The notes under the pieces were generated by a model. That model searched no databases. It was not told the DNA's origin and saw only the letters and a list, made by a program, of their open reading frames with translations. From NCBI RefSeq assembly GCF_002013375.1, contig NZ_MAEW01000008.1, positions 186,001-250,000 on the forward strand: a stretch of 64,000 bases of DNA. The letters run 5' to 3'. The translations under genes were made by a program, and so were the position numbers. How positions within the stretch are numbered: position 1 is the first letter of the stretch; every line of letters begins with the position of its first letter. Shown here in pieces: positions 35,151 to 45,759 of the stretch. This DNA is from Mycobacterium sp. D16Q13. GTDB lineage: Bacteria > Actinomycetota > Actinomycetes > Mycobacteriales > Mycobacteriaceae.

Positions 35151-36683
35151 TCAGGCTGCGCGGCTGAGATCGCGCCACAACTCCCGCTGCGCGCGATGCG
35201 GGTCCAGATCGATACGCCGATGGTGGTCGAACACCATGACGGCGTGCTCCGGCTCCCTGTAGACCGGCCATTCGGTGCCCGGGATGCCCGTGCGTGAGAA
35301 CGCGAGCCAGCGGCTCTGAATGTCCTCGGTGAGCGCCAACGCGTCCTGCATATCTCTTTTCCCGGCCAATGCGGGCCAGCGCTTGAAGTGGCCGAACACC
35401 GCGAACAGTTCCGTCGCGTGCGCGGCCCCCGGCCCGAAACGCCGCAGCGGGCGCGGCGCATAGTCGTACCGGTAGAAGTAGACCGACGAGTGATGGCTGT
35501 GCGCCTGCGCCACGCGCCAGGCCTCCGAGCCGAACATCGCATCCCCCATGAGACGCACCACAGCAGTCTTGGACGGATAGCCCTCGTAGGAACTGATCAC
35601 CCGCTTCGCGGCCTCCGGGCCGAGGGCACCGAGAGTTCCCGCGACAGCACGTGCGTCGAACCGGGACACCGACATCACCCGGGTCAGCAGTCGGTTGAAC
35701 AACCGGACCTCTTCCGCGTTGTATCCGATGATGAGCGGGACCCGGTGCGCCTCACCGCGTTCCATCATCGCGATCGGGTCATCGGGTACAATCTCACCGT
35801 CGATGCTGGGGCCCACACCCAGCGAGAAGGCCGATTCCCGGGTTTTCGCGGTGAGCAGCCGGTGTGTCGCCCGCACGAGATCGCGCGGTCTGGCATTGAT
35901 GACCGCCTCAGCGGAGCCGCGGCGGTCGACACCGAGATACTCGACGAGCTGGCGCGCTGTGGCCGCCGCCTCATCCCGGGTGTGGATCATTCCGCTGGCC
36001 GTGCTCTGGCAGATCGCGCGCTGGAACAGCCCGGCGGCCGCCGGAACGGTCACCAGCATCTGGACACAATGCGCACCGGCGCTTTCGCCAAAGATCGTGA
36101 CACTGTTGGGGTCTCCGTTGAAGGCCGCTATGTTGTCGCGCACCCACCGCAGTGCCAGCACCAGATCGCGCAGGTACAGATTGCTGTCGATGGTGTGCCG
36201 GTCATCCGACAGGGAGGACAGGTCGATGGCCCCATAGGCCCCCACCCGATAGTTCACCGAGACGAAGACACAGCCACGCCGCGCAAGATCGGCGCCGTCG
36301 TATAAGGCCAGCGCGGAACTGCCCAAAACATAGGCGCCGCCGTGGATGTAGAACATCACCGGCAGTGCCTCCCCGGAGGTCTCATCCGGGACGGTGACGT
36401 TCACCGTCAGACAGTCCTCGCTGACCGCCTGGAACCTGTTGATCGAGAGCGGTACGTAGATACGTTTCTGCGGAGACGCCGATTTCCAGGAATCGCAGGG
36501 CAGCACCCCAGCCCAGGGTTTCGCGGGCGCCGGGCTGCGCAGGCGCAATGCACCCACCGGGGGCTCGGCGTACGGTATAGCGCGAAAACGATGCACACCG
36601 GTATCGCGGAAACCCTCCACCACGCCGTTCGCGGTCTGCACCCGCACCGGAACCCGCGCAACGTCTTTCGAGCCCTTTGTCAT
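35151..36683 (-). CDS. Type B carboxylesterase
   Basis: A 510-residue alpha/beta hydrolase of the carboxylesterase/para-nitrobenzyl esterase family. The catalytic serine is in FGESAGA at about residue 200, the oxyanion-hole motif in FYIHGGAYVLGS at about 111, and the histidine probably in AAHATELFAVFG near 420. SEDCLTVNV is another family signature. It hydrolyses carboxylic esters; no signal peptide is visible. It is last in the minus-strand ALDH-SDR-HIBDH-CMD-unknown run, seven bases after the preceding gene, so ester hydrolysis may feed that pathway. Confidence 0.9.
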   Translation of the reverse strand: MTKGSKDVARVPVRVQTANGVVEGFRDTGVHRFRAIPYAEPPVGALRLRSPAPAKPWAGVLPCDSWKSASPQKRIYVPLSINRFQAVSEDCLTVNVTVPDETSGEALPVMFYIHGGAYVLGSSALALYDGADLARRGCVFVSVNYRVGAYGAIDLSSLSDDRHTIDSNLYLRDLVLALRWVRDNIAAFNGDPNSVTIFGESAGAHCVQMLVTVPAAAGLFQRAICQSTASGMIHTRDEAAATARQLVEYLGVDRRGSAEAVINARPRDLVRATHRLLTAKTRESAFSLGVGPSIDGEIVPDDPIAMMERGEAHRVPLIIGYNAEEVRLFNRLLTRVMSVSRFDARAVAGTLGALGPEAAKRVISSYEGYPSKTAVVRLMGDAMFGSEAWRVAQAHSHHSSVYFYRYDYAPRPLRRFGPGAAHATELFAVFGHFKRWPALAGKRDMQDALALTEDIQSRWLAFSRTGIPGTEWPVYREPEHAVMVFDHHRRIDLDPHRAQRELWRDLSRAA

Positions 36684-36690
36684 CGGCGCC

Positions 36691-37914
36691 TCACACCACG
36701 GTCAGAGGCAGTGATTTGCGCGTCTCGAAGACGAACCGCGATCCCCCGCTGACATTGGCGATCATCACCTCGGGCAGCTGTTTGTCCTCACCCTCATGCT
36801 CGACGAATGCGGCCACCCATTCCTCGGCATCTCCCGAAACCTCCGCGCCGATATGCGGATCGACCGCGGTCGCGATGGCCTGCAGCGGCCGCGTCTCGGC
36901 GGGACCGCACAGCGAGATCCAAGCCCGATCCTGGTGCGCGGGCGACTCCCACACATGGAGCTGACCTCCGGAGATTTCGGCGTTCACATATCCGACGGGA
37001 TTCAACAGCGGGTGCACGTGGAGTACCTGCAGCACTCCATCGATCCCGTCGGGGACCTGCAACGCCTGCTTGATCCGCGCCGCGGCGACACCCGCAATAC
37101 CGATGAGCTGCTGGGTACATACAGTGCGGGCCAGCTCGGCATCAGCCGCCCTCTTGCCTACCGCGATCGAGAACCCCAGAAACAGGAGATGCATCTGCAG
37201 ACAGATCTCGTCGGCTATCCGCACCAGTGCCGAATGTGAGAACGCACCGAAGTCCAGGTCGGACAGTAGCGGTCCGGCGTAGTCGGAGGCTCCCGCGTCG
37301 GCCGGATCGATTCCGCCCAATTCCCAACCGGCAGCTATCGATGCACCGACGACATCCAGGGCCGGGATACCGGACACCGCCGGAAACGACTCGTCGATGG
37401 TCACCGTCCACGCGCAATGCGGATGCCGGTCGGCGGGCGTGCGCGGAGGCCGGTGAATCGGGCGTACCTGCGCATGCGGATTGGTGGCGAATGCCGTCGC
37501 ATCGAAGGTGGGGTCCTCGATGTCGTGACACATACCCGTCACGTAATCGGGTCCAAGCGGTTCGACGTCGAGCAGCGCACCACAGTGGTCGAGGTGAAAC
37601 TCCCCGTGCCACTTGTCATGCACGGTGTAACGGAAGTCCATGAACTGTGGCGGAGCCCCGATGTCGAGCTGCATACCCTTGAAGATGGTGATCACATCGT
37701 TGCCCTCGAACCGCAGCGCCTTCTGCATGCGACGGGTGTAGATCGGACTCGATGACGCCCACTCCTCGATGGCGACCTGCAGCATCTCCTCCCGCCCGAA
37801 ATGCTGTATGCAATAGGCCATTCCAGATCGATCGATCAGCTGACCGATGAGCAGCAGCTCCGGAACCAGGACTGCCAACTGGCCCTGGGATAGCGCGGAG
37901 AATCGGCTAGTCAC
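36691..37914 (-). CDS. Conserved protein of unknown function in the ALDH operon
   Basis: About 407 residues from a GTG at 37912-37914 that overlaps the preceding CMD gene by eight bases. Upstream of this GTG the open frame is antisense-like and not credible. Distinctive parts are a long helical N-terminal third (AYCIQHFGREEMLQVAIEEW), then WHGEFHLDHCGALLDVEPLG, GMCHDIEDPTFDATAFATNP and HRPPRTPADRHPHCAWTV: several conserved His and Cys residues that could bind metal or cofactor. I do not recognise the family. Its tight placement suggests a catalytic or accessory step in the same pathway. Confidence 0.75.
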   Translation of the reverse strand: MTSRFSALSQGQLAVLVPELLLIGQLIDRSGMAYCIQHFGREEMLQVAIEEWASSSPIYTRRMQKALRFEGNDVITIFKGMQLDIGAPPQFMDFRYTVHDKWHGEFHLDHCGALLDVEPLGPDYVTGMCHDIEDPTFDATAFATNPHAQVRPIHRPPRTPADRHPHCAWTVTIDESFPAVSGIPALDVVGASIAAGWELGGIDPADAGASDYAGPLLSDLDFGAFSHSALVRIADEICLQMHLLFLGFSIAVGKRAADAELARTVCTQQLIGIAGVAAARIKQALQVPDGIDGVLQVLHVHPLLNPVGYVNAEISGGQLHVWESPAHQDRAWISLCGPAETRPLQAIATAVDPHIGAEVSGDAEEWVAAFVEHEGEDKQLPEVMIANVSGGSRFVFETRKSLPLTVV

Positions 37915-38275
37915 CCTTTGACTCTTTCGCGCGTTTGGCGATGGCCATCTCGACATGCTTATTGACCCGTTGCCCGAGTGGCCACCCCACGTAGTGCGTG
38001 ATAAACAGCGCCACCTCCCGCAGCTCGGCATCGGTGAGCTCACCGTTCTTGAGCGCGGCACCCGTCTGGATCTCCAGAATCTCGTCGAGCCCCAGGGCAC
38101 TTACCGCGCCCAGGAGCAGCAGTCGACGATCACGCATCGACAGCTCCGGGCGATCCCAAATAGTGCCGAAGAGATGCTCGGCGGTGTACTTGAAGTAGTC
38201 GCCGGGCAGGTCGGGCATGTCCCAGCCGTAGACCTCTTTCATCTTGTCCAGGCCCTTGCGGCGCGGCTCATCCAT
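37907..38275 (-). CDS. Carboxymuconolactone decarboxylase (CMD) family protein
   Basis: About 122 residues from the ATG at 38273-38275, with GGAAGGGG upstream on its strand. It has the CMD helical pattern: WDRPELSMRDRRLLLLGAVSALG and LTDAELREVALFITHYVGWPLG. Unlike AhpD-type members it lacks a CxxC pair, so a peroxidase role is unlikely. M. tuberculosis Rv0771 has the same neighbours. It overlaps both adjoining genes by eight bases. Confidence 0.85.
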   Translation of the reverse strand: MDEPRRKGLDKMKEVYGWDMPDLPGDYFKYTAEHLFGTIWDRPELSMRDRRLLLLGAVSALGLDEILEIQTGAALKNGELTDAELREVALFITHYVGWPLGQRVNKHVEMAIAKRAKESKGD

Positions 38276-39134
38276 TACTTGCCCCTTCCTCGTGTGGCAC
38301 ACCAAGACTCGCGGCCAGTCGCTCACGAGCCAACGAGGCCAGCGGTAGCTGGACTGACTGCGCTTCGCCCAGCGCCAGGGCCAGGCTCAGGTCCTTCTCA
38401 CCGAGACCGCGCACATGCGTGAAGATCGGGTGCCAGAAGCTGTCCGATGTCACCGGTTCGGTGGTATCGCGCAACATGATGGCGCCCGGCCCACCGGTGA
38501 TGGCGTCCGTGTGACGCACCACCTTGCCCAGATCGGTGATATCCAGGCCACAACTTTCGGCCAGGCGCTGCGCCTCCCCTGCCGCGGTGAAGGCAACGAA
38601 ATGTAGGAGGTTGCGCGCCAGCTTCATTCGGGTGCCCGCCCCCGGGGCACCGGCATGAATCACCAGCGACGCCCACTTCGAGAAGGGCTCCTTGACCCGT
38701 GCGAACGTCTCGTCGTCGGCGCCGACCATGGTGGCGAGCTCGCCCTTGTGGGCGCCGGGGGCGCCACCGCTCACCGGTGCGTCGATGACGTGAATCTGTT
38801 GGGGCGCAAGTTCCTTGGCGAGCTGCACCGCTGTCGCGTCACTGATGGTGGAGTGGATGGCGATGATGGTGCCCGGCTTGACTCTCGGCGCGAGTTCCCC
38901 AACCACCTCACGCACCTGCGCGTCGTCCAGCACGGTGACGCTGATGAGGTCGGCAGCGGCGACATCGGCCAGGTTGTCCGCGGCGCGCGCGCCGGCCTCG
39001 ACGAGCGGCGTCATGGTCTCAGTCCGCAGATCGAAGACCGTCAGACCGCCGGGCCAGTCGACAAGTCGCTGAGCCATGGGCGCACCCATATTGCCCAGAC
39101 CGATGTACCCCAGCGTGAGGGCAGACTGCGTCAT
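38268..39134 (-). CDS. 3-hydroxyisobutyrate dehydrogenase-family NAD(P) oxidoreductase
   Basis: A 288-residue beta-hydroxyacid dehydrogenase. The NAD(P)-binding GYIGLGNMGAPMAQRL is at about residues 9-24; the substrate motif DAPVSGGAPGAHKGELA is near 117-133, and the catalytic lysine region GAGTRMKLARN near 170. It would oxidise a 3-hydroxy acid or reduce the aldehyde. This corresponds to Rv0770. It overlaps the SDR gene before it (ATGA) and the CMD gene after it. Confidence 0.9.
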   Translation of the reverse strand: MTQSALTLGYIGLGNMGAPMAQRLVDWPGGLTVFDLRTETMTPLVEAGARAADNLADVAAADLISVTVLDDAQVREVVGELAPRVKPGTIIAIHSTISDATAVQLAKELAPQQIHVIDAPVSGGAPGAHKGELATMVGADDETFARVKEPFSKWASLVIHAGAPGAGTRMKLARNLLHFVAFTAAGEAQRLAESCGLDITDLGKVVRHTDAITGGPGAIMLRDTTEPVTSDSFWHPIFTHVRGLGEKDLSLALALGEAQSVQLPLASLARERLAASLGVPHEEGASNG

Positions 39135-39883
39135 GACCGGATGATCTGTCCGCCGTCGACGTTGAACACCTGGCCGGTGATCCAGGAAGCCTTATCTGAC
39201 AACAGGAAAAGGCACATGCCCACCATGTCGTCGACGGTGCCCATGCGGCTCAGCGGGATGTTCTTGACGAGCTCACTGCGGAACTGCTCCGGCACGGTAC
39301 CGCGGGTCGCCTCGGTGTCGGTGGGCCCCGGCGCGATGGCGTTGATACGGATCTTCTGCCCGCCCAATTCACGGGACAGCTGCTGGGTCAGCCCGTTGAT
39401 GCCTACCTTCGCCAATCCGTAAAAGCCCGAGTACAGCCATGCCGCCGTGGAGGATTGGTTGACGATGGCGCCACCTCCGCGCTTGGCGATGTGCTTGTAC
39501 ACGGCCCGGGTGCAGACCAGCGCCCCGTCCTGGTTCACACTCATGAACTTCTTGTAGTAATCCCACGGCACCGATAGCAGCAGATCGAGCTTCATACCGC
39601 CGTAGATCGCCGCATTGTTCACCAGATAGTCAATGCCGCCGAACTCAGCGACTGCCTTGTCCGCCATGGCTATTGCCGAATCAGGGTCGGAAACGTCGAC
39701 GCTCGCGAAGATGGCCTTGCCGCCGTCGGCCACGATTTGCTTGGCGACGCCCTCGCCCAACTCGGCGTTGATATCGGCGACGACCACCGCCGCGCCTTCG
39801 CGGGCCAGCGCATGTGCGTACGCCTCCCCGATGCCCTGCGCGGCACCGGTGACGATGGCGACCTTGCCCTCAAACTCTCCCAT
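39131..39883 (-). CDS. Short-chain dehydrogenase/reductase
   Basis: A 250-residue classical SDR. The cofactor motif TGAAQGIGEAYA is at about residues 12-23, NNAA near 89, and the catalytic Ser-Tyr-Lys is in QSSTAAWLYSGFYGLAKVG at about 143-161. Asp at the end of beta-2 (VVADIN) suggests NAD preference. It matches the Rv0769 place, after the aldehyde dehydrogenase with a ten-base gap. Confidence 0.9.
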   Translation of the reverse strand: MGEFEGKVAIVTGAAQGIGEAYAHALAREGAAVVVADINAELGEGVAKQIVADGGKAIFASVDVSDPDSAIAMADKAVAEFGGIDYLVNNAAIYGGMKLDLLLSVPWDYYKKFMSVNQDGALVCTRAVYKHIAKRGGGAIVNQSSTAAWLYSGFYGLAKVGINGLTQQLSRELGGQKIRINAIAPGPTDTEATRGTVPEQFRSELVKNIPLSRMGTVDDMVGMCLFLLSDKASWITGQVFNVDGGQIIRS

Positions 39884-39893
39884 GAGATCTCCT

Positions 39894-41363
39894 CTATTTC
39901 ACAGCCGTTGCAATGACTTTGGTCTCCAGGTACTCCTCGAAACCGGCTACGCCCATCTCCCTGCCGATACCCGATTGCTTGTACCCGCCGAAGGGCGCGT
40001 CGGCGGAGTACCAGACGCCTCCGTTGACATTCACCGTTCCCACGCGCAGCCGGGATGCCACTCGCGCCGCGCGCTCGTCGTCTCCGCTGAACACCGTCCC
40101 GGACAGTCCGTACGGTGAATCGTTGGCGATCCGCACGGCGTCGTCGTCGCCGTCATGGGCGATCACCACGAGCACCGGGCCGAAGATCTCTTCGCGCGCC
40201 ACCCGTGCGTCGTTGGTCAGCCCGGTGACGACGGTGGGTTCGATGAAGAATCCGCGGTCCCTGTCCTCTGGCCGCCCGCCGCCACAGGCGAATGAACCGC
40301 CCTCGGCCACAGCAAGATCTAGGTACGACTGGACCCTGTCGCGCTGGCGGGCCGAGATCACTGGACCACAGATCGTTCCCGGTTTGGTGGGATCCCCCGG
40401 CTTGAGCGAGCCCATCGTCGCGGCAGCCGCGTGCACCGCCTCGTCGTATCGTTCGCGCGGTACGACAAGCCGGGTAGTGATCGCGCAGCCCTGGCCGGCA
40501 TGCATGGCCGCGGTGAATCCGGCGACGGAGCATGCCGCAGCGATGTCGGCGTCATCGAGCACGACGAACGCCGATTTGCCGCCAAGCTCCAGGAACACCT
40601 TCTTGACAGTGGCGGCGGCGTCGGTCATGACCGCACGCCCGGTCGCTGTGGAGCCGGTGAAGGAGACCATGTCCACCCGGGGATCCGTCGACAGCTGCGC
40701 ACCGATGCGGTGGTCGCTGGAGGTGACGATGTTGAAGACGCCCGGTGGAAAGTCGGTGTGCTCGGCGATTATTCGACCTAACACCGCTGCGCACCACGGG
40801 GTATCCGGCGCCGGCTTGAGTATCAGGGTGTTGCCGGCGGCCAGCGCCGGGCCCACCTTGGCGAGGTTGATCTGATGGGGAAAGTTCCACGGTGTCACCG
40901 CCCCGACCACCCCGACGGCTTCACGCGCGAGAGTGCGTCGAGTCTTGATACCCATAGGCGCGGCGATACCGAGATCGGTGTTCCAATCGAAGGATTCCGC
41001 GGTATCCGCGGCGAATCGCAGATCGTCCACCGGCCCCTCGAGCTGCGCGCCGGCGGTCAACATTCGAGGTGCCCCCACCTCGGCGATGGTCAGTTCTCGC
41101 AATTCCTCGATATGAGCTCTCATGCCATCACGCAGCTGACGGAGACACTGCACGCGCAGAGCCACATCCCGTGACCAGCCGGTTTCGTCGAACGCGCGGC
41201 GCGCTGCCTCGATGGCATGACTCATGTCGTCGATGTCGGCATCGGCCGCAGTGCCGAGCACCTCTTCCGTGGCCGGATTCACCGTCGGGAACCGCCCGGC
41301 ACCTCCGGGAATCAACTTTCCGTCGATGAACAGATCACTGTCGCCATCGGCCAGGAGCGCCAT
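39894..41363 (-). CDS. NAD-dependent aldehyde dehydrogenase
   Basis: A 489-residue ALDH-superfamily protein, the length I remember for AldA (Rv0768). Catalytic glutamate is in ELGGKSAFVV at about residue 263, the nucleophilic cysteine in GQGCAITTR at about 296, and PWNFPHQI and EEIFGPVL are typical. It oxidises an aldehyde to the acid with NAD(P). It is first in the minus-strand operon; a palindrome at 41384-41397 lies 20 bases upstream of its ATG, so repression by the divergent TetR is likely. Confidence 0.93.
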   Translation of the reverse strand: MALLADGDSDLFIDGKLIPGGAGRFPTVNPATEEVLGTAADADIDDMSHAIEAARRAFDETGWSRDVALRVQCLRQLRDGMRAHIEELRELTIAEVGAPRMLTAGAQLEGPVDDLRFAADTAESFDWNTDLGIAAPMGIKTRRTLAREAVGVVGAVTPWNFPHQINLAKVGPALAAGNTLILKPAPDTPWCAAVLGRIIAEHTDFPPGVFNIVTSSDHRIGAQLSTDPRVDMVSFTGSTATGRAVMTDAAATVKKVFLELGGKSAFVVLDDADIAAACSVAGFTAAMHAGQGCAITTRLVVPRERYDEAVHAAAATMGSLKPGDPTKPGTICGPVISARQRDRVQSYLDLAVAEGGSFACGGGRPEDRDRGFFIEPTVVTGLTNDARVAREEIFGPVLVVIAHDGDDDAVRIANDSPYGLSGTVFSGDDERAARVASRLRVGTVNVNGGVWYSADAPFGGYKQSGIGREMGVAGFEEYLETKVIATAVK

Positions 41364-41383
41364 GTCACCTCATCCCAAGAATC

Positions 41384-41397
41384 TGGACACTTGTCCA
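41384..41397. promoter_or_regulatory. TetR operator candidate, site 1
   Basis: TGGACACTTGTCCA is a palindrome of the form TGGACA-N2-TGTCCA, preceded by AATC. It lies 20 bases upstream of the aldehyde dehydrogenase start. The same motif and flank recur at 41528-41541. Confidence 0.75.
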
Positions 41398-41527
41398 TTC
41401 CATACCCGTGAACCATAACCATCAAAATCCCATCATGGCAAGACTGGAGCCAGGGAAGGCTTAGGAATTAGTGGTGGACAGCATTTTTCACGAGGCATCT
41501 TGTCCAGACTCAACGCGGACGCTAATC

Positions 41528-41541
41528 TGGACATGTGTCCA
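41528..41541. promoter_or_regulatory. TetR operator candidate, site 2
   Basis: TGGACATGTGTCCA, again TGGACA-N2-TGTCCA with AATC before it. The proposed TetR GTG start (41535) is inside the palindrome, which suggests autorepression or a slightly later start. Looser half-sites TGGACA at 41475-41480 and TTGTCCA at 41500-41506 lie between the two sites. Confidence 0.75.
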
Positions 41542-42122
41542 GTGAAGCTGTGGTGACCCTCACAAGTGAATCGCCCCGAAACCGGCGCCAGGAAGAGACG
41601 ATTCGCAAGATCGTCACCGCGGGCCGGGAGATGCTCGGCGAGACCACCTACGCGGATATGACGATCCGCGGCGTGGCGGCCCGCGCCAAGGTCGCCCCCG
41701 CGACCGCCTACACGTACTTCTCCTCCAAGAGTCATCTCGTCGCCGAGATCTACCTCGACCTCATCCATGAAGCGCCCTACTTCACCGACGTCAACGACGG
41801 CCAGTCCGCGCGAGTCACCAAGACGCTGCGGAGCCTGGCATTGGTGGTCGCCGACGAGCCCGAGATCGCGACGGGATGCACGACCGCACTACTGAGCAAC
41901 AACGACGAAGCCGTGCGCGCCGTCCGCGACAAGATCGGGCTGGAAATCCACCGCAGGATCCGTTCGGCGATGGGACCCGACGCAGATCCGCGCGTGGTGT
42001 CGGCCCTCGAAATGACCTTCTTCGGTGCCCTCATGCACGCGGGCAGCGGCACCTTCACGTATCACGAGATCGCCGACAAGCTCACGTTCGTCGTGGATCT
42101 GATGCTGGGAAAGAACGAATGA
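41535..42122 (+). CDS. TetR-family regulator of the P450 locus
   Basis: Up to 195 residues. The TetR DNA-binding domain is clear: RRQEETIRKIVTAGREMLGE, then MTIRGVAARAKVAPATAYTYFSSKSHLVAEIY (about residues 17-75). The GTG at 41535 lies within an operator-like palindrome; GTG codons at 41550 and 41553 would keep the domain and put the start outside it. It matches Rv0767c by position, first gene of the P450 operon and divergent from the aldehyde dehydrogenase. The P450 start overlaps its stop (ATGA). Confidence 0.9.
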   Translation: MSSEAVVTLTSESPRNRRQEETIRKIVTAGREMLGETTYADMTIRGVAARAKVAPATAYTYFSSKSHLVAEIYLDLIHEAPYFTDVNDGQSARVTKTLRSLALVVADEPEIATGCTTALLSNNDEAVRAVRDKIGLEIHRRIRSAMGPDADPRVVSALEMTFFGALMHAGSGTFTYHEIADKLTFVVDLMLGKNE

Positions 42123-43330
42123 CGGCCGCCTCGATGTCCTCACTGGTTTTCGACCCGTACGACTACGACTTCCACGAAGACCCGTACCCGTACTACCGGC
42201 GATTGCGTGACGAGGCGCCGCTGTATCGCAACGACGAGCTGAACTTCTGGGCACTGTCGCGACACCAGGACGTGTTGCAGGGCTTCAGGAACAGCGAGGC
42301 GTTGTCCAACGCGAATGGCGTCTCGATGGACAAGGCCTCCTTTGGGCCGCACGCCAAACTGGTGATGTCGTTCCTGGCGATGGACGACCCCGAGCATCTT
42401 CGACTGCGCACGCTGGTATCGAAGGGGTTTACCCCTAGGCGAATACGCGAGCTCGAGGGTCAGGTCGTCACGCTGGCCCGCACGCACCTGGATAAGGCGT
42501 TGCAGTCCGAGAGCTTCGACTTCATCGCCGATTACGCCGGCAAGCTGCCCATGGATGTCATCTCGGAACTGATGGGCGTGCCCGAACCCGACCGCACCCG
42601 CATCCGCGAGTTGGCCGACGGTGTCATGCACCGCGAGGATGGCGTCGCCGACGTACCGCAGAAGGCCATCCAGGCCTCCATCGACCTGATGACCTATTAC
42701 ATCGACATGGTTCGTGAAAGACGCCGAGCGCCTTCCCAGACCAACGATCTGACGTCCGCTCTCCTCCACGCGGAGATCGACGGCGATCGGCTCACCGACG
42801 AGGAAGTGCTCGCGTTCCTGTTCCTCATGGTGATCGCGGGCAACGAGACCACCACGAAGCTGCTGGCCAACGCCGTGTACTGGGGCCACCGCAACCCCGA
42901 CCAGCTCGCCGCCGTGCACGCTGATCACGAGCGGATACCGCTGTGGGTGGAAGAGACGCTGCGCTACGACACCTCCAGCCAGATCCTCGCCCGCACCGTG
43001 GCAGAGGATATGACGTTCTACGACACCAAGATTTCCGCCGGTGACGTCCTGCTGCTGCTCCCCGGTTCTGCCAACCGCGACGACCGGGTATTCGATGACG
43101 CCGATGAGTACCGCATCGGACGCGAGATCGGCGCCAAGCTCGTGAGCTTCGGCAGCGGCGCCCATTTCTGCCTCGGCGCACACTTGGCACGCATGGAAGC
43201 CAAGGTCGCCCTGACCGAGCTGTTCACCCGGATCAAGCGATACGAGATCGACGAGAGTAGCGCCGTACGTGTGCATTCCAGCAACGTCCGTGGATTCGCC
43301 TATCTGCCCATCACCGTGGAGGTCTGCTGA
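42119..43330 (+). CDS. Cytochrome P450, CYP123-like
   Basis: A 403-residue P450 from the ATG overlapping the tetR stop. The I-helix oxygen motif AGNETTT is at about residue 240, the ExxR in EETLR at about 279, and the heme-cysteine loop FGSGAHFCLG at about 342-351. The sequence resembles remembered CYP123 (Rv0766c) closely throughout, for example DPYDYDFHEDPYPYYRRLRD. The substrate of CYP123 is not established to my knowledge. Electrons probably come from the ferredoxin three genes downstream. Confidence 0.9.
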   Translation: MTAASMSSLVFDPYDYDFHEDPYPYYRRLRDEAPLYRNDELNFWALSRHQDVLQGFRNSEALSNANGVSMDKASFGPHAKLVMSFLAMDDPEHLRLRTLVSKGFTPRRIRELEGQVVTLARTHLDKALQSESFDFIADYAGKLPMDVISELMGVPEPDRTRIRELADGVMHREDGVADVPQKAIQASIDLMTYYIDMVRERRRAPSQTNDLTSALLHAEIDGDRLTDEEVLAFLFLMVIAGNETTTKLLANAVYWGHRNPDQLAAVHADHERIPLWVEETLRYDTSSQILARTVAEDMTFYDTKISAGDVLLLLPGSANRDDRVFDDADEYRIGREIGAKLVSFGSGAHFCLGAHLARMEAKVALTELFTRIKRYEIDESSAVRVHSSNVRGFAYLPITVEVC

Positions 43331-44153
43331 TGCCCCGTTTCGAGCCTCACCCGAGCCGGCGCCCATCAATCATCAGTGGAGCCTCCTCGGGCATCGGCGC
43401 CGCGACGGCGATCGAGCTCGCGGGCCGCGGATTTCCGGTCGCGCTCGGCGCCCGTCGCGTCGACAAGCTGACCGAGCTCGTCGAGAAGATCCGGGAAAAC
43501 GGCGGCGAGGCCGTGGCCTTTCCTCTCGATGTCACCGACGCCGACTCCGTGAAATCCTTTGTCGCGGAGAGTGTTGATGCCCTGGGTGAGATTGATCTAC
43601 TGGTGTCTGGCGCAGGCGACATGTACCCCGGCCGTGTCCATGAAATGAGCGCAGACACCTTCGCCGCGCAGATTCAAGTGCACCTGTTGGGTGCCAATCG
43701 GCTTGCCACGGCGATCGTCCCCGACATGGTCACTCGGCAGCGCGGCGATGTGGTGTTCATCGGGTCTGACGTCGCGTTGCACCAGCGTCCGCACGTGGGC
43801 GCCTATGGGGCGGCGAAGGCGGCCTTGCTCGCCATGGTGAACACCATGCGCATGGAGCTAGAGGGCACCGGCGTTCGGGCCTCGATTGTGCACCCGGGCC
43901 CGACATTGACCGCGATGGGCTGGCAGCTTTCCGCCGAACAGGTCGGCCCCATGCTGGAGGATTGGAAAGCCTGGGGACAGGCGCGTCACTCCTATTTTCT
44001 GCGTCCCTCCGATATCGCGCGTGCAGTCACCTTTGTCGCCGAAACTCCTAGGGGCGCACATATCGCGGAGATGGAAGTGCAGCCGGAGGCTCCGTTGAGG
44101 GACGCCCCGGCCGACAAACAGAAGCTTGAACTCGGCGAGGAGGGCATGCCGTC

Positions 44154-44157
<4 letters not shown>
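43330..44157 (+). CDS. SDR oxidoreductase between two P450s (Rv0765c-like)
   Basis: A 275-residue SDR. The cofactor motif is SGASSGIGAATAIELAGRG at about residues 16-34; Arg residues after beta-2 (GARRVD) suggest NADP(H). Active-site Ser and YGAAK are in FIGSDVALHQRPHVGAYGAAK at about 138-158. It overlaps the CYP123 stop by one base and the CYP51 start by four, so it is translated with both. It may oxidise or reduce an alcohol or ketone made by the P450s. Confidence 0.88.
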
Positions 44158-45748
<1,591 letters not shown>

Positions 45749-45759
45749 GAGTGCCGACT

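Noticed and set aside
37915..38100. Upstream extension of the unknown gene at 36691-37914
   Set aside because: It lies over the CMD gene in another frame and reads as a shadow; the GTG at 37914 gives the normal operon overlap.
41876..42118. Upstream extension of the CYP123-like frame
   Set aside because: It overlaps tetR in another frame and is Arg-rich; the P450 fold starts after the ATG at 42119.
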